From: Raineyella fluvialis
GTDB lineage: Bacteria > Actinomycetota > Actinomycetes > Propionibacteriales > Propionibacteriaceae
Assembly (NCBI RefSeq): GCF_009646095.1
Contig: NZ_CP045725.1
Span: 124,001-188,000, forward strand
Length of the DNA stretch: 64,000 bases
Reading direction: 5' to 3'
Shown: in pieces, positions 44,140 to 52,946 of the stretch
How the letters are laid out: each line of letters begins with the position of its first letter
Position numbering within the stretch: the stretch's first letter is position 1
The notes under the pieces: generated by a model
What the model was told of the DNA's origin: nothing
Databases searched by the model: none
The model's input: only the letters and a program-made list of their open reading frames with translations
Made by a program: the position numbers and the translations under genes

Positions 44140-44158
44140 ATCTGCAGCGTACGGCCGG

Positions 44159-44275
44159 GTGACCCGGATCACAACGCCACCCCGGGGGGAGCGGCCCGTG
44201 CGGGCACTCGCGGGCGACGCGATCTCGCCGGCGCGCCTCTTGACCACACCCCTCGAGGTAGTGATCCTGATCACA
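44159..44275. promoter_or_regulatory. Two CRP/GlxR-like operator sites
   Basis: GTGACCCGGATCACA (44159-44173) and GTGATCCTGATCACA (44261-44275) each fit GTGA-N6-TCACA and agree with each other at 13 of 15 positions. They flank the gap between the oxidoreductase (leftward) and the patatin gene (rightward), so a cAMP-receptor-type regulator may control both. Confidence 0.55.
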
Positions 44276-44343
44276 TCAGCACCCGTCGGGATGGCCGCCG
44301 CGGAAGCGTACGCCTCCCGATCCGATGACATTGCGACGCGAGG

Positions 44344-45354
44344 ATGGCAGCCATGCCCGAAGCGGATCTGGTCATGCAAGGTGGCGGCGTCAAGGGCATC
44401 GCCCTGATCGGCGCGGTGGAAGTACTGGAGGAACATGGCTACACGTTCCATCGTGTCGCCGGCACCTCAGCGGGGGCGATCGCGGCATCACTGGTCGCCG
44501 CTGGCATCCCCGCCCAGCAGATGGTCAAGATCCTCAAGGAGGCCGACTACGAGAGGTTCCAGGACGGCTCCTGGTGGGACAACACCCTGATCGGCAAGGT
44601 CGTCGGCCTGGTGACACACAACGGCATCTACCGCGGCAACTACCTACGCAGCTGGCTGAGCGAGCAACTCACCACGTACGGCACCTACGGGAAGACCGGC
44701 ACGTTCGCCGACCTCGCCTACCAGGACCCCGATCCGGAGCACCACCCGCTCCCGATGGAGCGGCAGTTCCGGTTGATCGTGGCGACCTCGGACATCAGTT
44801 CCGGCCAGCTGCGCTACCTGCCGTGGCACTACCCCGCCTTCGGTAAGGACCCGTCGGGGGAACTGGTCGCCGACGCGGTGCGTACCTCGATGTCCATTCC
44901 CTTCTTCTACCGACCGGTGCGCTGGACGACCAAGGACGGGCAGCCGACCTGGTTCGTCGACGGCGGCATGCTGTCGAACTTCCCGATCGACGTCTTCGAC
45001 GCGCCGCCCGGGGTCAAGCCGCGGTGGCCGACCTTCGGGATCATGCTGGGGTCGAAGCCCGACGCCAATCTCGGCGTCACGAACCCCGTCAAGGGAACGC
45101 TGAGCTTCGGCTTCGCCCTGCTGCGGACGATGACGGGCTTCTACGACCGGATGCACATCGGCTCGGACGACGCGACCGATCGGACGATCTTCATCGACAC
45201 CGGCAAGATCCGCACCACCCAGTTCGACCTCTCCCCCACCGACCGCGACATGCTCTACCAGAACGGCCGGACGGCGGCGGAGAACTTCCTGAACGGCGTC
45301 GACGGCCGCCCCGGGTGGGACTTCCAGGCCTACATCGACAAGAACCGCAGTTGA
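44344..45354 (+). CDS. Patatin-like phospholipase
   Basis: A 336-residue lipase-fold protein. The oxyanion segment is DLVMQGGGVKGIALIGAVEV near 13, the nucleophile elbow is AGTSAGA with Ser42, and the catalytic Asp is in WFVDGGMLSNFP near 204, so the Ser-Asp dyad is complete. Patatin enzymes release fatty acids from phospholipids or wax and triacylglycerol. The start may be ATG 44344 or 44353 (MPEADLVMQ), with the ribosome site GCGAGG fitting the second. It is divergent from the oxidoreductase gene. Confidence 0.92.
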   Translation: MAAMPEADLVMQGGGVKGIALIGAVEVLEEHGYTFHRVAGTSAGAIAASLVAAGIPAQQMVKILKEADYERFQDGSWWDNTLIGKVVGLVTHNGIYRGNYLRSWLSEQLTTYGTYGKTGTFADLAYQDPDPEHHPLPMERQFRLIVATSDISSGQLRYLPWHYPAFGKDPSGELVADAVRTSMSIPFFYRPVRWTTKDGQPTWFVDGGMLSNFPIDVFDAPPGVKPRWPTFGIMLGSKPDANLGVTNPVKGTLSFGFALLRTMTGFYDRMHIGSDDATDRTIFIDTGKIRTTQFDLSPTDRDMLYQNGRTAAENFLNGVDGRPGWDFQAYIDKNRS

Positions 45355-45367
45355 GCCACAGGCATCG

Positions 45368-45814
45368 TCAGCCCGGCCGGCCCGCCGGCCGGGAACCGAC
45401 CTCCCACGCCTCGACGTCGCCGTCGACCACCCGGAACAACGGATGGGCCTCGGCGTGGTCGAGCACGGGCAACCACGCGGGAGCCCGCACCGACACCTTG
45501 GCGCGCAGGTGCTCCAGTTCGTAGTCGAGTTGCCCCCTCGTCACCGGAAGGGTGACCCCGCGGCTGGGCGCGGCGCTGATGCGCGAAGCGTCGAAGCGGT
45601 AACCGCGTCGCCCAGCCTCGGCCGCGAGGCCCTCCAGGTAGGCCGCCACACCGCCGGCCGGATCGTCCAGGGCCCTGAAGCGCGTGAGTTGGGGGTGGTG
45701 CTGGTACCCGCGGGTACGGCCCAGGAGCACGGCCTGGGCCAGCAGCCCCTCCCGCCAGCAGGCGACCAGGGCGGCTCGGTCGAGCAGACGGGGATGGAGG
45801 CTCCACAGACGCAC
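45368..45814 (-). CDS. Pyrimidine-dimer DNA glycosylase / endonuclease V family
   Basis: A 148-residue protein. The start MRLWSLHPRLLDRAALVACW then REGLLAQAVLLGRTRGYQHH PQ is the T4 endonuclease V-like family signature: the N-terminal helix, the basic DNA-contacting residues and the QHHPQ motif. I chose GTG 45814 because family members begin at MRLW; a GTG at 45823 is an alternative. It should excise UV-induced cyclobutane dimers. It is convergent with the patatin gene and only 13 bases from it. Confidence 0.85.
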   Translation of the reverse strand: MRLWSLHPRLLDRAALVACWREGLLAQAVLLGRTRGYQHHPQLTRFRALDDPAGGVAAYLEGLAAEAGRRGYRFDASRISAAPSRGVTLPVTRGQLDYELEHLRAKVSVRAPAWLPVLDHAEAHPLFRVVDGDVEAWEVGSRPAGRPG

Positions 45815-45847
45815 GTGACCCACCCTACGGGGGTACGGAAGGGTCCG

Positions 45848-46633
45848 TCAGAGCCCGTCGAAGACATCGGCGAGCAGTCGCCGCGGCGGCAGCGGCGGCG
45901 GCCACACCACGGTCGCCCACTCACGCCCCATGGTCCGCTGCACACCGAAGATGTCGACCGGCTGGTCGACGAGGACGTGGAGTTGGCTGCGGTGCTCGAG
46001 GATCCCACTGGCGACCCGATCACGGACCGCGCGGCAATCGACGACCAGCCCGACCTCGTCGTCGGGGACGCCCCGCCAGTGGTACATCCGGGTGGGGTCG
46101 AAGACCGGCAGGTCCACCGCCCGTCGTCGCCGCTGCCAGCGGTTGAAGACCGACAACGGCAGGACGTGGTGCAGCAGTCGTTTGAAGCCGGGGGTGCCGT
46201 TGCCCGCCAACCGCGCGAACGCGAGATCGGTGGCCGCACCGATGGCGATGTGATCCGGGTGACCGGTGATGCCGTCGGGACCGAACGTGGCGACCACGTC
46301 CGGCGTCTCCTCCTCAAGGACCCGTGCGATCCGGTCGGCCAGCTCCGCCTGCGGGACCTCCGCCACCCGGCCGTCGGGGAAGCCGAGCCACTCCAGGCGG
46401 TCGGGTGGACGCCCGACGGCGCGCCAGGCGGCGGCGCACTCAGCGCGCCGTACGGCCCCCAACGTCTCCCGACTGGCGGGGAAACCGTCCCTGATGTCGC
46501 CGGCCTCCCCGTCGGTGGCCTGGACGAGGATGAACCGGAAGTCGCTGTCGAGGGCGTGCTTCGCCACCGTCCCCGCCCAGGTCAGGGCGTCGTCATCCGG
46601 GTGGGCCACCACCACCGCGAACGTGCGGGCCAT
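45848..46633 (-). CDS. PIG-L family deacetylase (LmbE-like)
   Basis: A 261-residue zinc hydrolase. FAVVVAHPDDDALTWAGTVA carries the AHPDD zinc motif, and GITGHPDHIAIGAA carries the second histidine region. Family members deacetylate GlcNAc-type substrates (mycothiol synthesis and conjugate cleavage, or lipoglycan precursors), but the particular substrate is not evident. The ATG at 46633 gives the standard start MARTFAVVVAHPDD. It is divergent from the PucR gene; a strong dyad lies between them. Confidence 0.9.
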   Translation of the reverse strand: MARTFAVVVAHPDDDALTWAGTVAKHALDSDFRFILVQATDGEAGDIRDGFPASRETLGAVRRAECAAAWRAVGRPPDRLEWLGFPDGRVAEVPQAELADRIARVLEEETPDVVATFGPDGITGHPDHIAIGAATDLAFARLAGNGTPGFKRLLHHVLPLSVFNRWQRRRRAVDLPVFDPTRMYHWRGVPDDEVGLVVDCRAVRDRVASGILEHRSQLHVLVDQPVDIFGVQRTMGREWATVVWPPPLPPRRLLADVFDGL

Positions 46634-46658
46634 AGGACCAGCGTGCCACCAAATCCAC

Positions 46659-46682
46659 GAAATGTGACCTGGCACACATTTC
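46659..46682. promoter_or_regulatory. Operator-like palindrome between PIG-L and PucR genes
   Basis: GAAATGTG and CACATTTC are perfect 8-bp arms with an 8-bp spacer, centred between the two divergent genes, 45 bp before the PucR start. Probable binding site of the PucR protein or another dimeric regulator. Confidence 0.5.
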
Positions 46683-46726
46683 ACTCGTGTGACCGAGAGG
46701 GATGGCACCGCCCCTAGGATCGTGCC

Positions 46727-47890
46727 ATGACCCAGTCGCCGCCGTCGGACACCCTGGAGGCCGTCCTCTCCCGGCTCGGCGACTCCCTCCCGGAACTGAC
46801 CGACGAGACCTGTCTACGGATCTACCGCGACCTGGCCTCCTACCAGAGGGTCGTCGAGCGCGAGGCGCTGGAGTCCTCGGTCGCCCGCAACCTACGGATC
46901 GCCCTCAATGCTCTCCGCGTCGGGACCGCACCGACCAGCCGCAGCCTCGTCGAGGCCGACACCACCGCCCAGGAGCGCCACGCGGTCGGCGTACCGGTCG
47001 AGGAGATCATCCTCGGCTTCCGGGTCTCGATCTCCCTCATCCATGAGCGCTTCATCGATCTGGGGCTCTCCCTCGGCCTGCCGGTGGATGCGGTGATCAC
47101 CGGGTCCCGGATCCTGTGGGACGTCAGCGACGCGTTCACCACCCGGGTCGTCAGCACCTACCACGACCTCGAGGTGACCGCGGCCCTGGCCGACGCCCGT
47201 CGTCGTGCCGCCGTCGTACACGCCCTACTGGAGGGCCGATGGCCCGCCGACCCGGCGGCGTACTCACTCGATCCGCAGACCCGGTACGCGGCGGTGCGCT
47301 GCGAGCTGCCCGGAACTGTCGACGGCGAGGCGGTGCGCCGCCACCTGGAGGCATCGGGGAGCGACGGTCCGGCACACGCCCTGGTCGTCATCGACGACGG
47401 CGCGTGCATCGGGATCGTGGCGCGACATCCGGTGGCCCTCAACGCCCCCGGCACGTCCGGTCTGGCGGTCGGTCTGGGACCCTTCGTCCTGCCCGAGGAT
47501 CTGCCGCGGTCCACCGGGATCGCTCAGCAGGCCCTGCGGCTGGCCCGCCGACTGGGTCGGAGCGGCATCCTCGGGCTGGAAGAATTGGGCTGGCGGCTCG
47601 CGGCTGCCACCCGCTCGGATGTGGGGCGCCTCTATGCCGACAGGTTCCTCGCCCCCGTCGCGGCCGAGGGTGAGTTCGGCCGCGAGATGCTCGACGCCGT
47701 CCGGGCCTGGCTACAGCACGGCCGCAGCATCCCCCGTGCCGCCGAGGCGCTCACCGTGCACGTGAACACCGCCCGCTACCGCCTGCGCAGATACCAGGAG
47801 CTCACCGGCTGCGACCTCGACGACCTCGACGACCTGATCGGTCTCGCCTGGGCCCTGGAGTTGGGCGAGCTCGACGACCCTACGTTGTAG
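46727..47890 (+). CDS. PucR-family transcriptional regulator
   Basis: A 387-residue regulator. A helical N-terminal sensor (about residues 1-160) precedes a GGDEF-like middle domain and the C-terminal PucR HTH: LDAVRAWLQHGRSIPRAAEA then LTVHVNTARYRLRRYQELTG. PucR proteins often activate catabolic genes in response to their substrate. It lies upstream of and in line with the hydroxybutyrate/acetoacetate operon, which it probably controls. Its stop codon is inside a perfect palindrome. Confidence 0.9.
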   Translation: MTQSPPSDTLEAVLSRLGDSLPELTDETCLRIYRDLASYQRVVEREALESSVARNLRIALNALRVGTAPTSRSLVEADTTAQERHAVGVPVEEIILGFRVSISLIHERFIDLGLSLGLPVDAVITGSRILWDVSDAFTTRVVSTYHDLEVTAALADARRRAAVVHALLEGRWPADPAAYSLDPQTRYAAVRCELPGTVDGEAVRRHLEASGSDGPAHALVVIDDGACIGIVARHPVALNAPGTSGLAVGLGPFVLPEDLPRSTGIAQQALRLARRLGRSGILGLEELGWRLAAATRSDVGRLYADRFLAPVAAEGEFGREMLDAVRAWLQHGRSIPRAAEALTVHVNTARYRLRRYQELTGCDLDDLDDLIGLAWALELGELDDPTL

Positions 47891-47901
47891 ACTTCTACAA
47901 C
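47884..47901. promoter_or_regulatory. Operator-like palindrome upstream of the ketone-body operon
   Basis: GTTGTAGA-CT-TCTACAAC has perfect 8-bp arms and includes the TAG stop of the PucR gene. It is AT-rich with no U-run, so an operator fits better than a terminator. Confidence 0.5.
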
Positions 47902-47950
47902 ATAAACCCGGTCAAGCATGGACTTTCGTCCGTCGACTCGGGACACCGGG

Positions 47951-47971
47951 CGAGACTAGCGTTGAGTCTCG
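47951..47971. promoter_or_regulatory. Second inverted repeat in the leader of the ketone-body operon
   Basis: CGAGACT and AGTCTCG are perfect 7-bp arms with a 7-bp spacer, 75 bp before the first gene. It may be an operator or an mRNA hairpin; its sequence differs from the upstream palindrome. Confidence 0.4.
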
Positions 47972-48045
47972 GACATCCGTTGGAGAACCGTACGACGTGG
48001 TGCGGTGTCTTATCCCCCAACCGACGGGTCCGGAAAGGGCCACAG

Positions 48046-48771
48046 GTGACCAAGGTCAGCGAGACCATCGCCCCCGTACTGGCCGGCATGGTGCGCGACG
48101 GCATGACCATCGCCGTCGGCGGCTTCGGACTGTGCGGCATCCCCACCGACCTCATCCGGGTCGTCCGTGATTCCGGCGCCAAGGACCTCACCATCGTGTC
48201 GAACAACCTCGGCATCGACGGCAAGGGTCTCGGACTCCTGCTGGAGAACAACCAGATCTCCCGGGTGCTCGCCAGCTACGTCGGCGAGAACAAACTCTTC
48301 ATGCGCCAGTACATCGACGGCAGCCTCGACGTGGAGTTCGTCCCGCAGGGCACTCTTGCCGAGCGCCTGCGGGCCGGCGGCGCCGGCATCCCCGCCTTCT
48401 ACACCCGCACCGGTGTCGGCACCCTCGTGGCGGAGGGCAAGCCGACCGCCGAGTTCGACGGCGAGACGTACGTCCAGGAGCGCGGCATCGTCGCCGACAT
48501 CGCCCTGGTGCACGCCCACACCGCGGACGAGGACGGCAATCTGCGCTACCGCCTGACGGCGCGCAACTTCAACCCGCAGGTGGCGATGTGCGGGCGGACG
48601 ACGTTCGCGGAGGCGGAGCACATCGTCCCGCTCGGCGCACTCGCCCCGGACGACGTCCACACCCCTGGGGTGTTCGTGCACCACGTGACTCCCTCGACCA
48701 CCAGCACCGACATCGAGCAGCGCACCGTCCGGCCCCGTCCGGCCCAACTCATCGAGGAGGTCGTCCGATGA
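48046..48771 (+). CDS. scoA: 3-oxoacid (succinyl-CoA:acetoacetate) CoA-transferase subunit A
   Basis: A 241-residue protein. [20 protein letters not shown] carries the subunit A GGFGxxGxP signature; [20 protein letters not shown] and [20 protein letters not shown] follow the family order. It forms a heterotetramer with subunit B and activates acetoacetate to acetoacetyl-CoA using succinyl-CoA. GTG 48046 follows GGAAAGGG; the in-frame upstream sequence is the leader. The end overlaps scoB by four bases. Confidence 0.93.
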   Translation: MTKVSETIAPVLAGMVRDGMTIAVGGFGLCGIPTDLIRVVRDSGAKDLTIVSNNLGIDGKGLGLLLENNQISRVLASYVGENKLFMRQYIDGSLDVEFVPQGTLAERLRAGGAGIPAFYTRTGVGTLVAEGKPTAEFDGETYVQERGIVADIALVHAHTADEDGNLRYRLTARNFNPQVAMCGRTTFAEAEHIVPLGALAPDDVHTPGVFVHHVTPSTTSTDIEQRTVRPRPAQLIEEVVR

Positions 48772-49349
48772 GCTGGACGCGTGACGAGATGGCCGCCATC
48801 GCCGCCGACGAATTGCGGGACGGCGACTACGTGAACCTGGGCATCGGCATGCCGACCCTGGTGGCGAACAACCTGCCCGACGGTGTCCGGGTCGTCCTGC
48901 AGAGCGAGAACGGCATCCTCGGCATGGGCCCCTTCCCGTACGAGGGCGACGAGGATCCCGACCTGATCAACGCCGGCAAGCAGACCGTCACCCTGCAGCC
49001 GGGCGCGGTGATCTTCGACTCGGCGATGTCCTTCGGGATGATCCGGGGCGGCAAGATGGCCGCCGCCATCCTGGGCGCCATGCAGGTGTCGGGCTCCGGC
49101 GACCTCGCCAACTGGCAGATCCCCGGCAAGCTGGTCAAGGGGATGGGCGGAGCCATGGACCTGGTCGCCGGCACCCGCCGGGTCATCGTGATGACCGAGC
49201 ACGTCGCCAAGGACGGCAGCCCCAAGATCGTCCACGAGTGCTCCCTGCCGCTGACCGGCGTCGGCGTCGTCGACCGCATCATCACCGACCTGGCCGTCTT
49301 CGACCTGACCGACGACGGCCTGGTGCTGCGCCGGCTGGCCCCGAGGTGA
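48768..49349 (+). CDS. scoB: 3-oxoacid CoA-transferase subunit B, C-terminus frameshifted
   Basis: A 193-residue protein with [20 protein letters not shown] and the catalytic glutamate in [14 protein letters not shown], which forms the glutamyl-CoA intermediate. It ends at a stop at 49347. Adding one C to the CCCC run at 49339-49342 would continue the frame as [20 protein letters not shown] and stop at 49405, matching the usual subunit B tail. The catalytic part is complete, so the short form may still fold, but the missing 19-20 residues are normally conserved. It is coupled to scoA by ATGA. Confidence 0.9.
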   Translation: MSWTRDEMAAIAADELRDGDYVNLGIGMPTLVANNLPDGVRVVLQSENGILGMGPFPYEGDEDPDLINAGKQTVTLQPGAVIFDSAMSFGMIRGGKMAAAILGAMQVSGSGDLANWQIPGKLVKGMGGAMDLVAGTRRVIVMTEHVAKDGSPKIVHECSLPLTGVGVVDRIITDLAVFDLTDDGLVLRRLAPR

Positions 49350-49400
49350 CCGAGGACGACGTGCGCCGTCGCACCGAGCCCGCCTTCGCGGTCGACCTGT

Positions 49401-49452
49401 CCTGAAGCTCCCGCGAGCCCCTGAAGCTCGCCGCGAGCCCCTGAACCTCCGT
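49401..49452 (+). repeat. Short tandem repeat after scoB
   Basis: CCTGAAGCTC followed by CGCGAGCC recurs with a period of 19-20 bp, about two and a half copies, between scoB and the permease gene. The first copy contains the displaced scoB stop. Confidence 0.6.
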
Positions 49453-49478
49453 ACCTTCCCTGTCGCAAGGAAACCCCC

Positions 49479-50881
49479 ATGAGCCTCGTCATCGTCATCG
49501 CTGCGCTGGCCTTCCTGATGTGGATGGCCTACAAGGGCCACAGCGTCATCCTCTTCGCACCGATCGCGGCACTCGCCGCGGTCCTGCTGACCCATCCCGG
49601 TCTCGTCGCGCCCGTCTACTCGGGACTCTTCATGGACAAGATGGTCGGCTTCATCAAGAGCTACTTCCCGGTCTTCCTCCTGGGCGCGATCTTCGGCAAG
49701 CTGATGGAGATGTCGGGCTATGCCCGGTCGATCGTCAGCGCCGTGATCAAGGTCGTCGGCGCCCGCAGCGCCATGCTGACCATCGTCCTGGTAGGGGCCC
49801 TGCTGACGTACGGCGGAGTCTCGCTGTTCGTCGTCGTGTTCGCCGTCTACCCCTTCGCCGCGGAGATGTTCCGTCAGGGCGACATCCCCAAGCGCCTCAT
49901 CCCCGGCACCATCGCGCTGGGCGCCTTCACCTTCACCATGGACGCCCTGCCCGGGACGCCGCAGATCCAGAACATCATCCCGACGACCTTCTTCCGGACC
50001 ACCGGTTACGCGGCGCCGATCCTCGGGACGGTGGGCGGACTGTTCGTCTTCGGCCTGGGCATGCTCTACCTCGAGCGGCAGCGTCGCAAGGCTGTGGCGA
50101 CCGGCGAGGGCTACGGCGAGGGCCACCTCAACGAGCCGCACGTCTTCATCGACGAGGGTCGCAGCCCGCACCCCCTGCTGTCGCTGGCGCCGCTGGTGAT
50201 CGTGGGCGTCGCCAACCTGGTCCTCACCACCCTGATCCCGCGCTTCTACGGCACCGACACCGCCTTCCAGTCGACGGTGGTGGGCAAGCCCGCCCCGGTG
50301 ACCGTGCCCACCGCGGCCAACGTGGCCATCTGGGCGGTCGAAGGCGCCCTCGCGCTGGCCATCCTCTTCATCGTGGCCACCGCCTTCCGGACCATCCGGG
50401 AGCACTTCACCGAGGGCGTGAAGCCGGCGATCGCCGGATCCCTCCTGGCCACCATGAACACCGCCTCCGAGTACGGCTTCGGCGCGGTGATCGCGTCGCT
50501 CGCCGGCTTCGGCGTCGCCGCCCGCGGGCTCACCGCCATCCCCGACCCCTGGTCCGGGAAGCCGTCAGTGTCAATGTCCTGGCCGGCATCACCGGCTCGG
50601 CCTCCGGCGGTATGAGCATCGCCCTCGCCGCGATGGCCGACTCCTTCATCCAGGGCGCCAATGCGGCCCACATCCCGCTCGAGGTCATGCACCGGGTGGC
50701 CGCGATGGCGTCCGGCGGCATGGACACCCTGCCGCACAACGGCGCGGTGATCACGCTCCTGGCGGTCACCGGCCTGACCCACCGGCAGTCCTACAAGGAC
50801 GTCTTCGCCATGACGGTGATCAAGACCCTGGCGGTCTTCCTCATCATCGGCCTGTACTACCTCACCTCCCACCTCGCCTGA
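49479..50881 (+). pseudogene. GntP-family permease (probable 3-hydroxybutyrate uptake), one-base frameshift
   Basis: The first frame encodes about 360 residues of a GntP-type permease (KSYFPVFLLGAIFGKLMEMS; TFTMDALPGTPQIQNIIPTT). The other frame gives the C-terminal part, AGITGSASGGMSIALAAMAD then GGMDTLPHNGAVITLLAVTG. Adding one C to the CCCC run at 50546-50549 yields IPDPLVREAVSVNVLAGITG and a protein of about 467 residues with some 12 membrane segments. Related permeases take up gluconate or 3-hydroxybutyrate; gene context favours hydroxybutyrate or acetoacetate. As it stands the last two or three helices are lost. Confidence 0.9.
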
Positions 50882-50913
50882 GCCAGGCCGGATCCCCACG
50901 AAGGAACCCCTCC

Positions 50914-51675
50914 ATGACCATGTACCCCCACTTCCACGACGGGCGCCGCGCTCTGGTCACCGGCGCCGCCTCGGGTATCGGCCGGGCCGCCGCGATCAAG
51001 CTGGCCGAAGCCGGCGCCCACGTGGTGGCCGTCGACCTCAACGCCGAGGGCCTCGATGCCCTGGCCGCCGAGGTGGCCGGCATCGAGCCGGTGCCGTTCG
51101 ACCTGTCCCAGCTGGACCGGATCACCGACCTGCCCCATGACGTCGACATCATCGTCAACGTCGCCGGCATCCAGACCGTCAGCCCGATCGAGGACTTCCC
51201 GGTCGAGCGCTTCGAGCTGATCATGCGGGTGATGCTGCACGCCCCGTGGTACCTGATCCGCCAGTCGGTGCCGCACATGTATGCGCACAACTGGGGCCGG
51301 ATCATCAACCTCTCCTCGGCGCACGGCCTGCGGGCCTCGGAGTTCAAGTCGGCGTACGTGACCGCCAAGCACGGGCTGGAGGGCCTGTCCAAGGTCGTCG
51401 CGCTGGAGGGTGGCCCGCACGGCGTCACCTCCGTCACAGTGAACCCCGCCTACGTGCGTACGCCGCTGGTGGAGAAGCAGATCGCCGAGCAGGCGATCGC
51501 CCACGGCATGGCGGAGGACGAGGTGATCACGAAGATCATGCTCGACCGGGTGCACGTGAAGCGCCTCGTCGAGCCCGAGGAAGTGGCCGAACTCGTGCTG
51601 TTCCTCACCGGACCAGCCTCGGCCTCGATGAGCGGCACGTCGTACCCGATCGACGGCGCCTGGACAGCGTACTGA
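50914..51675 (+). CDS. 3-hydroxybutyrate dehydrogenase (SDR family)
   Basis: A 253-residue short-chain dehydrogenase. ALVTGAASGIGRAAAIKLAE is the NAD-binding TGxxxGIG motif; DIIVNVAGIQTVSPIEDFP is the NAG region; the catalytic Ser and the YxxxK pair appear in IINLSSAHGLRASEFKSAYV then TAKHG; NPAYVRTPLVEKQI and the end SGTSYPIDGAW fit bacterial 3-hydroxybutyrate dehydrogenases. It converts (R)-3-hydroxybutyrate to acetoacetate for the CoA-transferase. It sits between the permease and thiolase genes with short gaps. Confidence 0.88.
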   Translation: MTMYPHFHDGRRALVTGAASGIGRAAAIKLAEAGAHVVAVDLNAEGLDALAAEVAGIEPVPFDLSQLDRITDLPHDVDIIVNVAGIQTVSPIEDFPVERFELIMRVMLHAPWYLIRQSVPHMYAHNWGRIINLSSAHGLRASEFKSAYVTAKHGLEGLSKVVALEGGPHGVTSVTVNPAYVRTPLVEKQIAEQAIAHGMAEDEVITKIMLDRVHVKRLVEPEEVAELVLFLTGPASASMSGTSYPIDGAWTAY

Positions 51676-51700
51676 GCCCGGAACAGACAGGGAGATCATC

Positions 51701-52888
51701 ATGAAGACGAGCAACGACCCGATCGTCGTCCTGGGCTACGCCCGTACGCCGGTGGGCAGCTTCGGCAAGTCGCTGGCGAACGTGCCGGCACATGTGCTGG
51801 GCGCCACCGCCGCCACCGCCGCCCTGGAGCGGTCCGGGCTCACCCCCGCCGACCCGCAGGAGTGGATCATCGGCTGCGTCGGCTCCACCGGCAACGACGC
51901 CTACATCTCGCGCCGCGTCGCGATCGCCGCCGGTGCCCCGGCGGAGTCCACCGCGATGACGGTCAACCGGCTGTGCGGATCGGCGATGCAGGCCATCGCC
52001 CTGGGGGCCGCCGAACTGATGGTCGGCGAGTCCGACATCGTCGTGGCCGGCGGCGTGGAGAACATGTCCGCCCAGCCGTACCTCGACTTCTCGGCGCGCT
52101 CCGGCGCCACACTGGGTGATCGCCGGCTGATGGACGGCACCAGCTCTATGGTCACCGACCCGTTCACCGACCAGCCGATGGGCATCACCGCGGAGAACGT
52201 CGCCGCTCGGTTCGGAGTCTCGCGACAGGCCCAGGACGAGTTCGCCGTGGAGTCGCAGCGACGGGCCCAGGCGGCGCTGGCCGATGGGGCCGTCACCGCC
52301 GAGATCGCGGCGGTGACGATCCCCTCCCGCAAGGGCGACATCGTGGTCGACACCGACGAGCACCCGCGCGCCGGGATCACGGTGGAAAAGCTTGCTGCCA
52401 TGCGCCCGGTCTTCGCGAAGGACGGGACGGTGACCGCGGGCAATGCTTCGGGGATCAACGACGGAGCCTGCGTCCTGGTGCTGACCAGGGCGTCGGTGGC
52501 GGCCGAGCGTGGCCTGACCCCGCTGGCGGAACTGGTGGACTTCACCAAGGTCGGCATCGAGCCGGAAATCATGGGCTACGCCCCGAAGCCGGCGATCGAG
52601 AAGATCCTGGGCCGCAACGGCATGAGCGCCGGCGACCTCGGCTGGATCGAGCTGAATGAGGCCTTCGCGGCCCAGGCCGTCCCGGTCATCCGCGACACCG
52701 GCCTCGACCCTTCCGTGGTCAACCCGCTGGGCGGCGCGATCGCCTGGGGCCACCCCATCGGCGCCACCGGAGCCATCATCAGCGCCCGTACGATCGAGAA
52801 CATCCGGCGCCACGGGCACGAGTTGGGCATGGCGACGATGTGCATCGGTGGCGGGCAGGCGGTCGCCAGCATCTGGCGGGCCCTCTGA
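51701..52888 (+). CDS. Acetyl-CoA C-acetyltransferase (thiolase)
   Basis: A 395-residue thiolase with the acylated cysteine Cys92 in MTVNRLCGSAMQAI, NEAFAAQ, the histidine in GGAIAWGHPIGATGA and the second cysteine in ATMCIGGGQ. It cleaves acetoacetyl-CoA to two acetyl-CoA, completing the pathway from 3-hydroxybutyrate through acetoacetate. Short intergenic spacing from the dehydrogenase gene suggests the same operon. The reverse, condensing reaction is also possible. Confidence 0.95.
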   Translation: MKTSNDPIVVLGYARTPVGSFGKSLANVPAHVLGATAATAALERSGLTPADPQEWIIGCVGSTGNDAYISRRVAIAAGAPAESTAMTVNRLCGSAMQAIALGAAELMVGESDIVVAGGVENMSAQPYLDFSARSGATLGDRRLMDGTSSMVTDPFTDQPMGITAENVAARFGVSRQAQDEFAVESQRRAQAALADGAVTAEIAAVTIPSRKGDIVVDTDEHPRAGITVEKLAAMRPVFAKDGTVTAGNASGINDGACVLVLTRASVAAERGLTPLAELVDFTKVGIEPEIMGYAPKPAIEKILGRNGMSAGDLGWIELNEAFAAQAVPVIRDTGLDPSVVNPLGGAIAWGHPIGATGAIISARTIENIRRHGHELGMATMCIGGGQAVASIWRAL

Positions 52889-52946
52889 TCCTGCCTGGGC
52901 GCCGTTGGGCCTCGGCGAGGTGGGGCTTCGGAGGCACACTGGAAGG

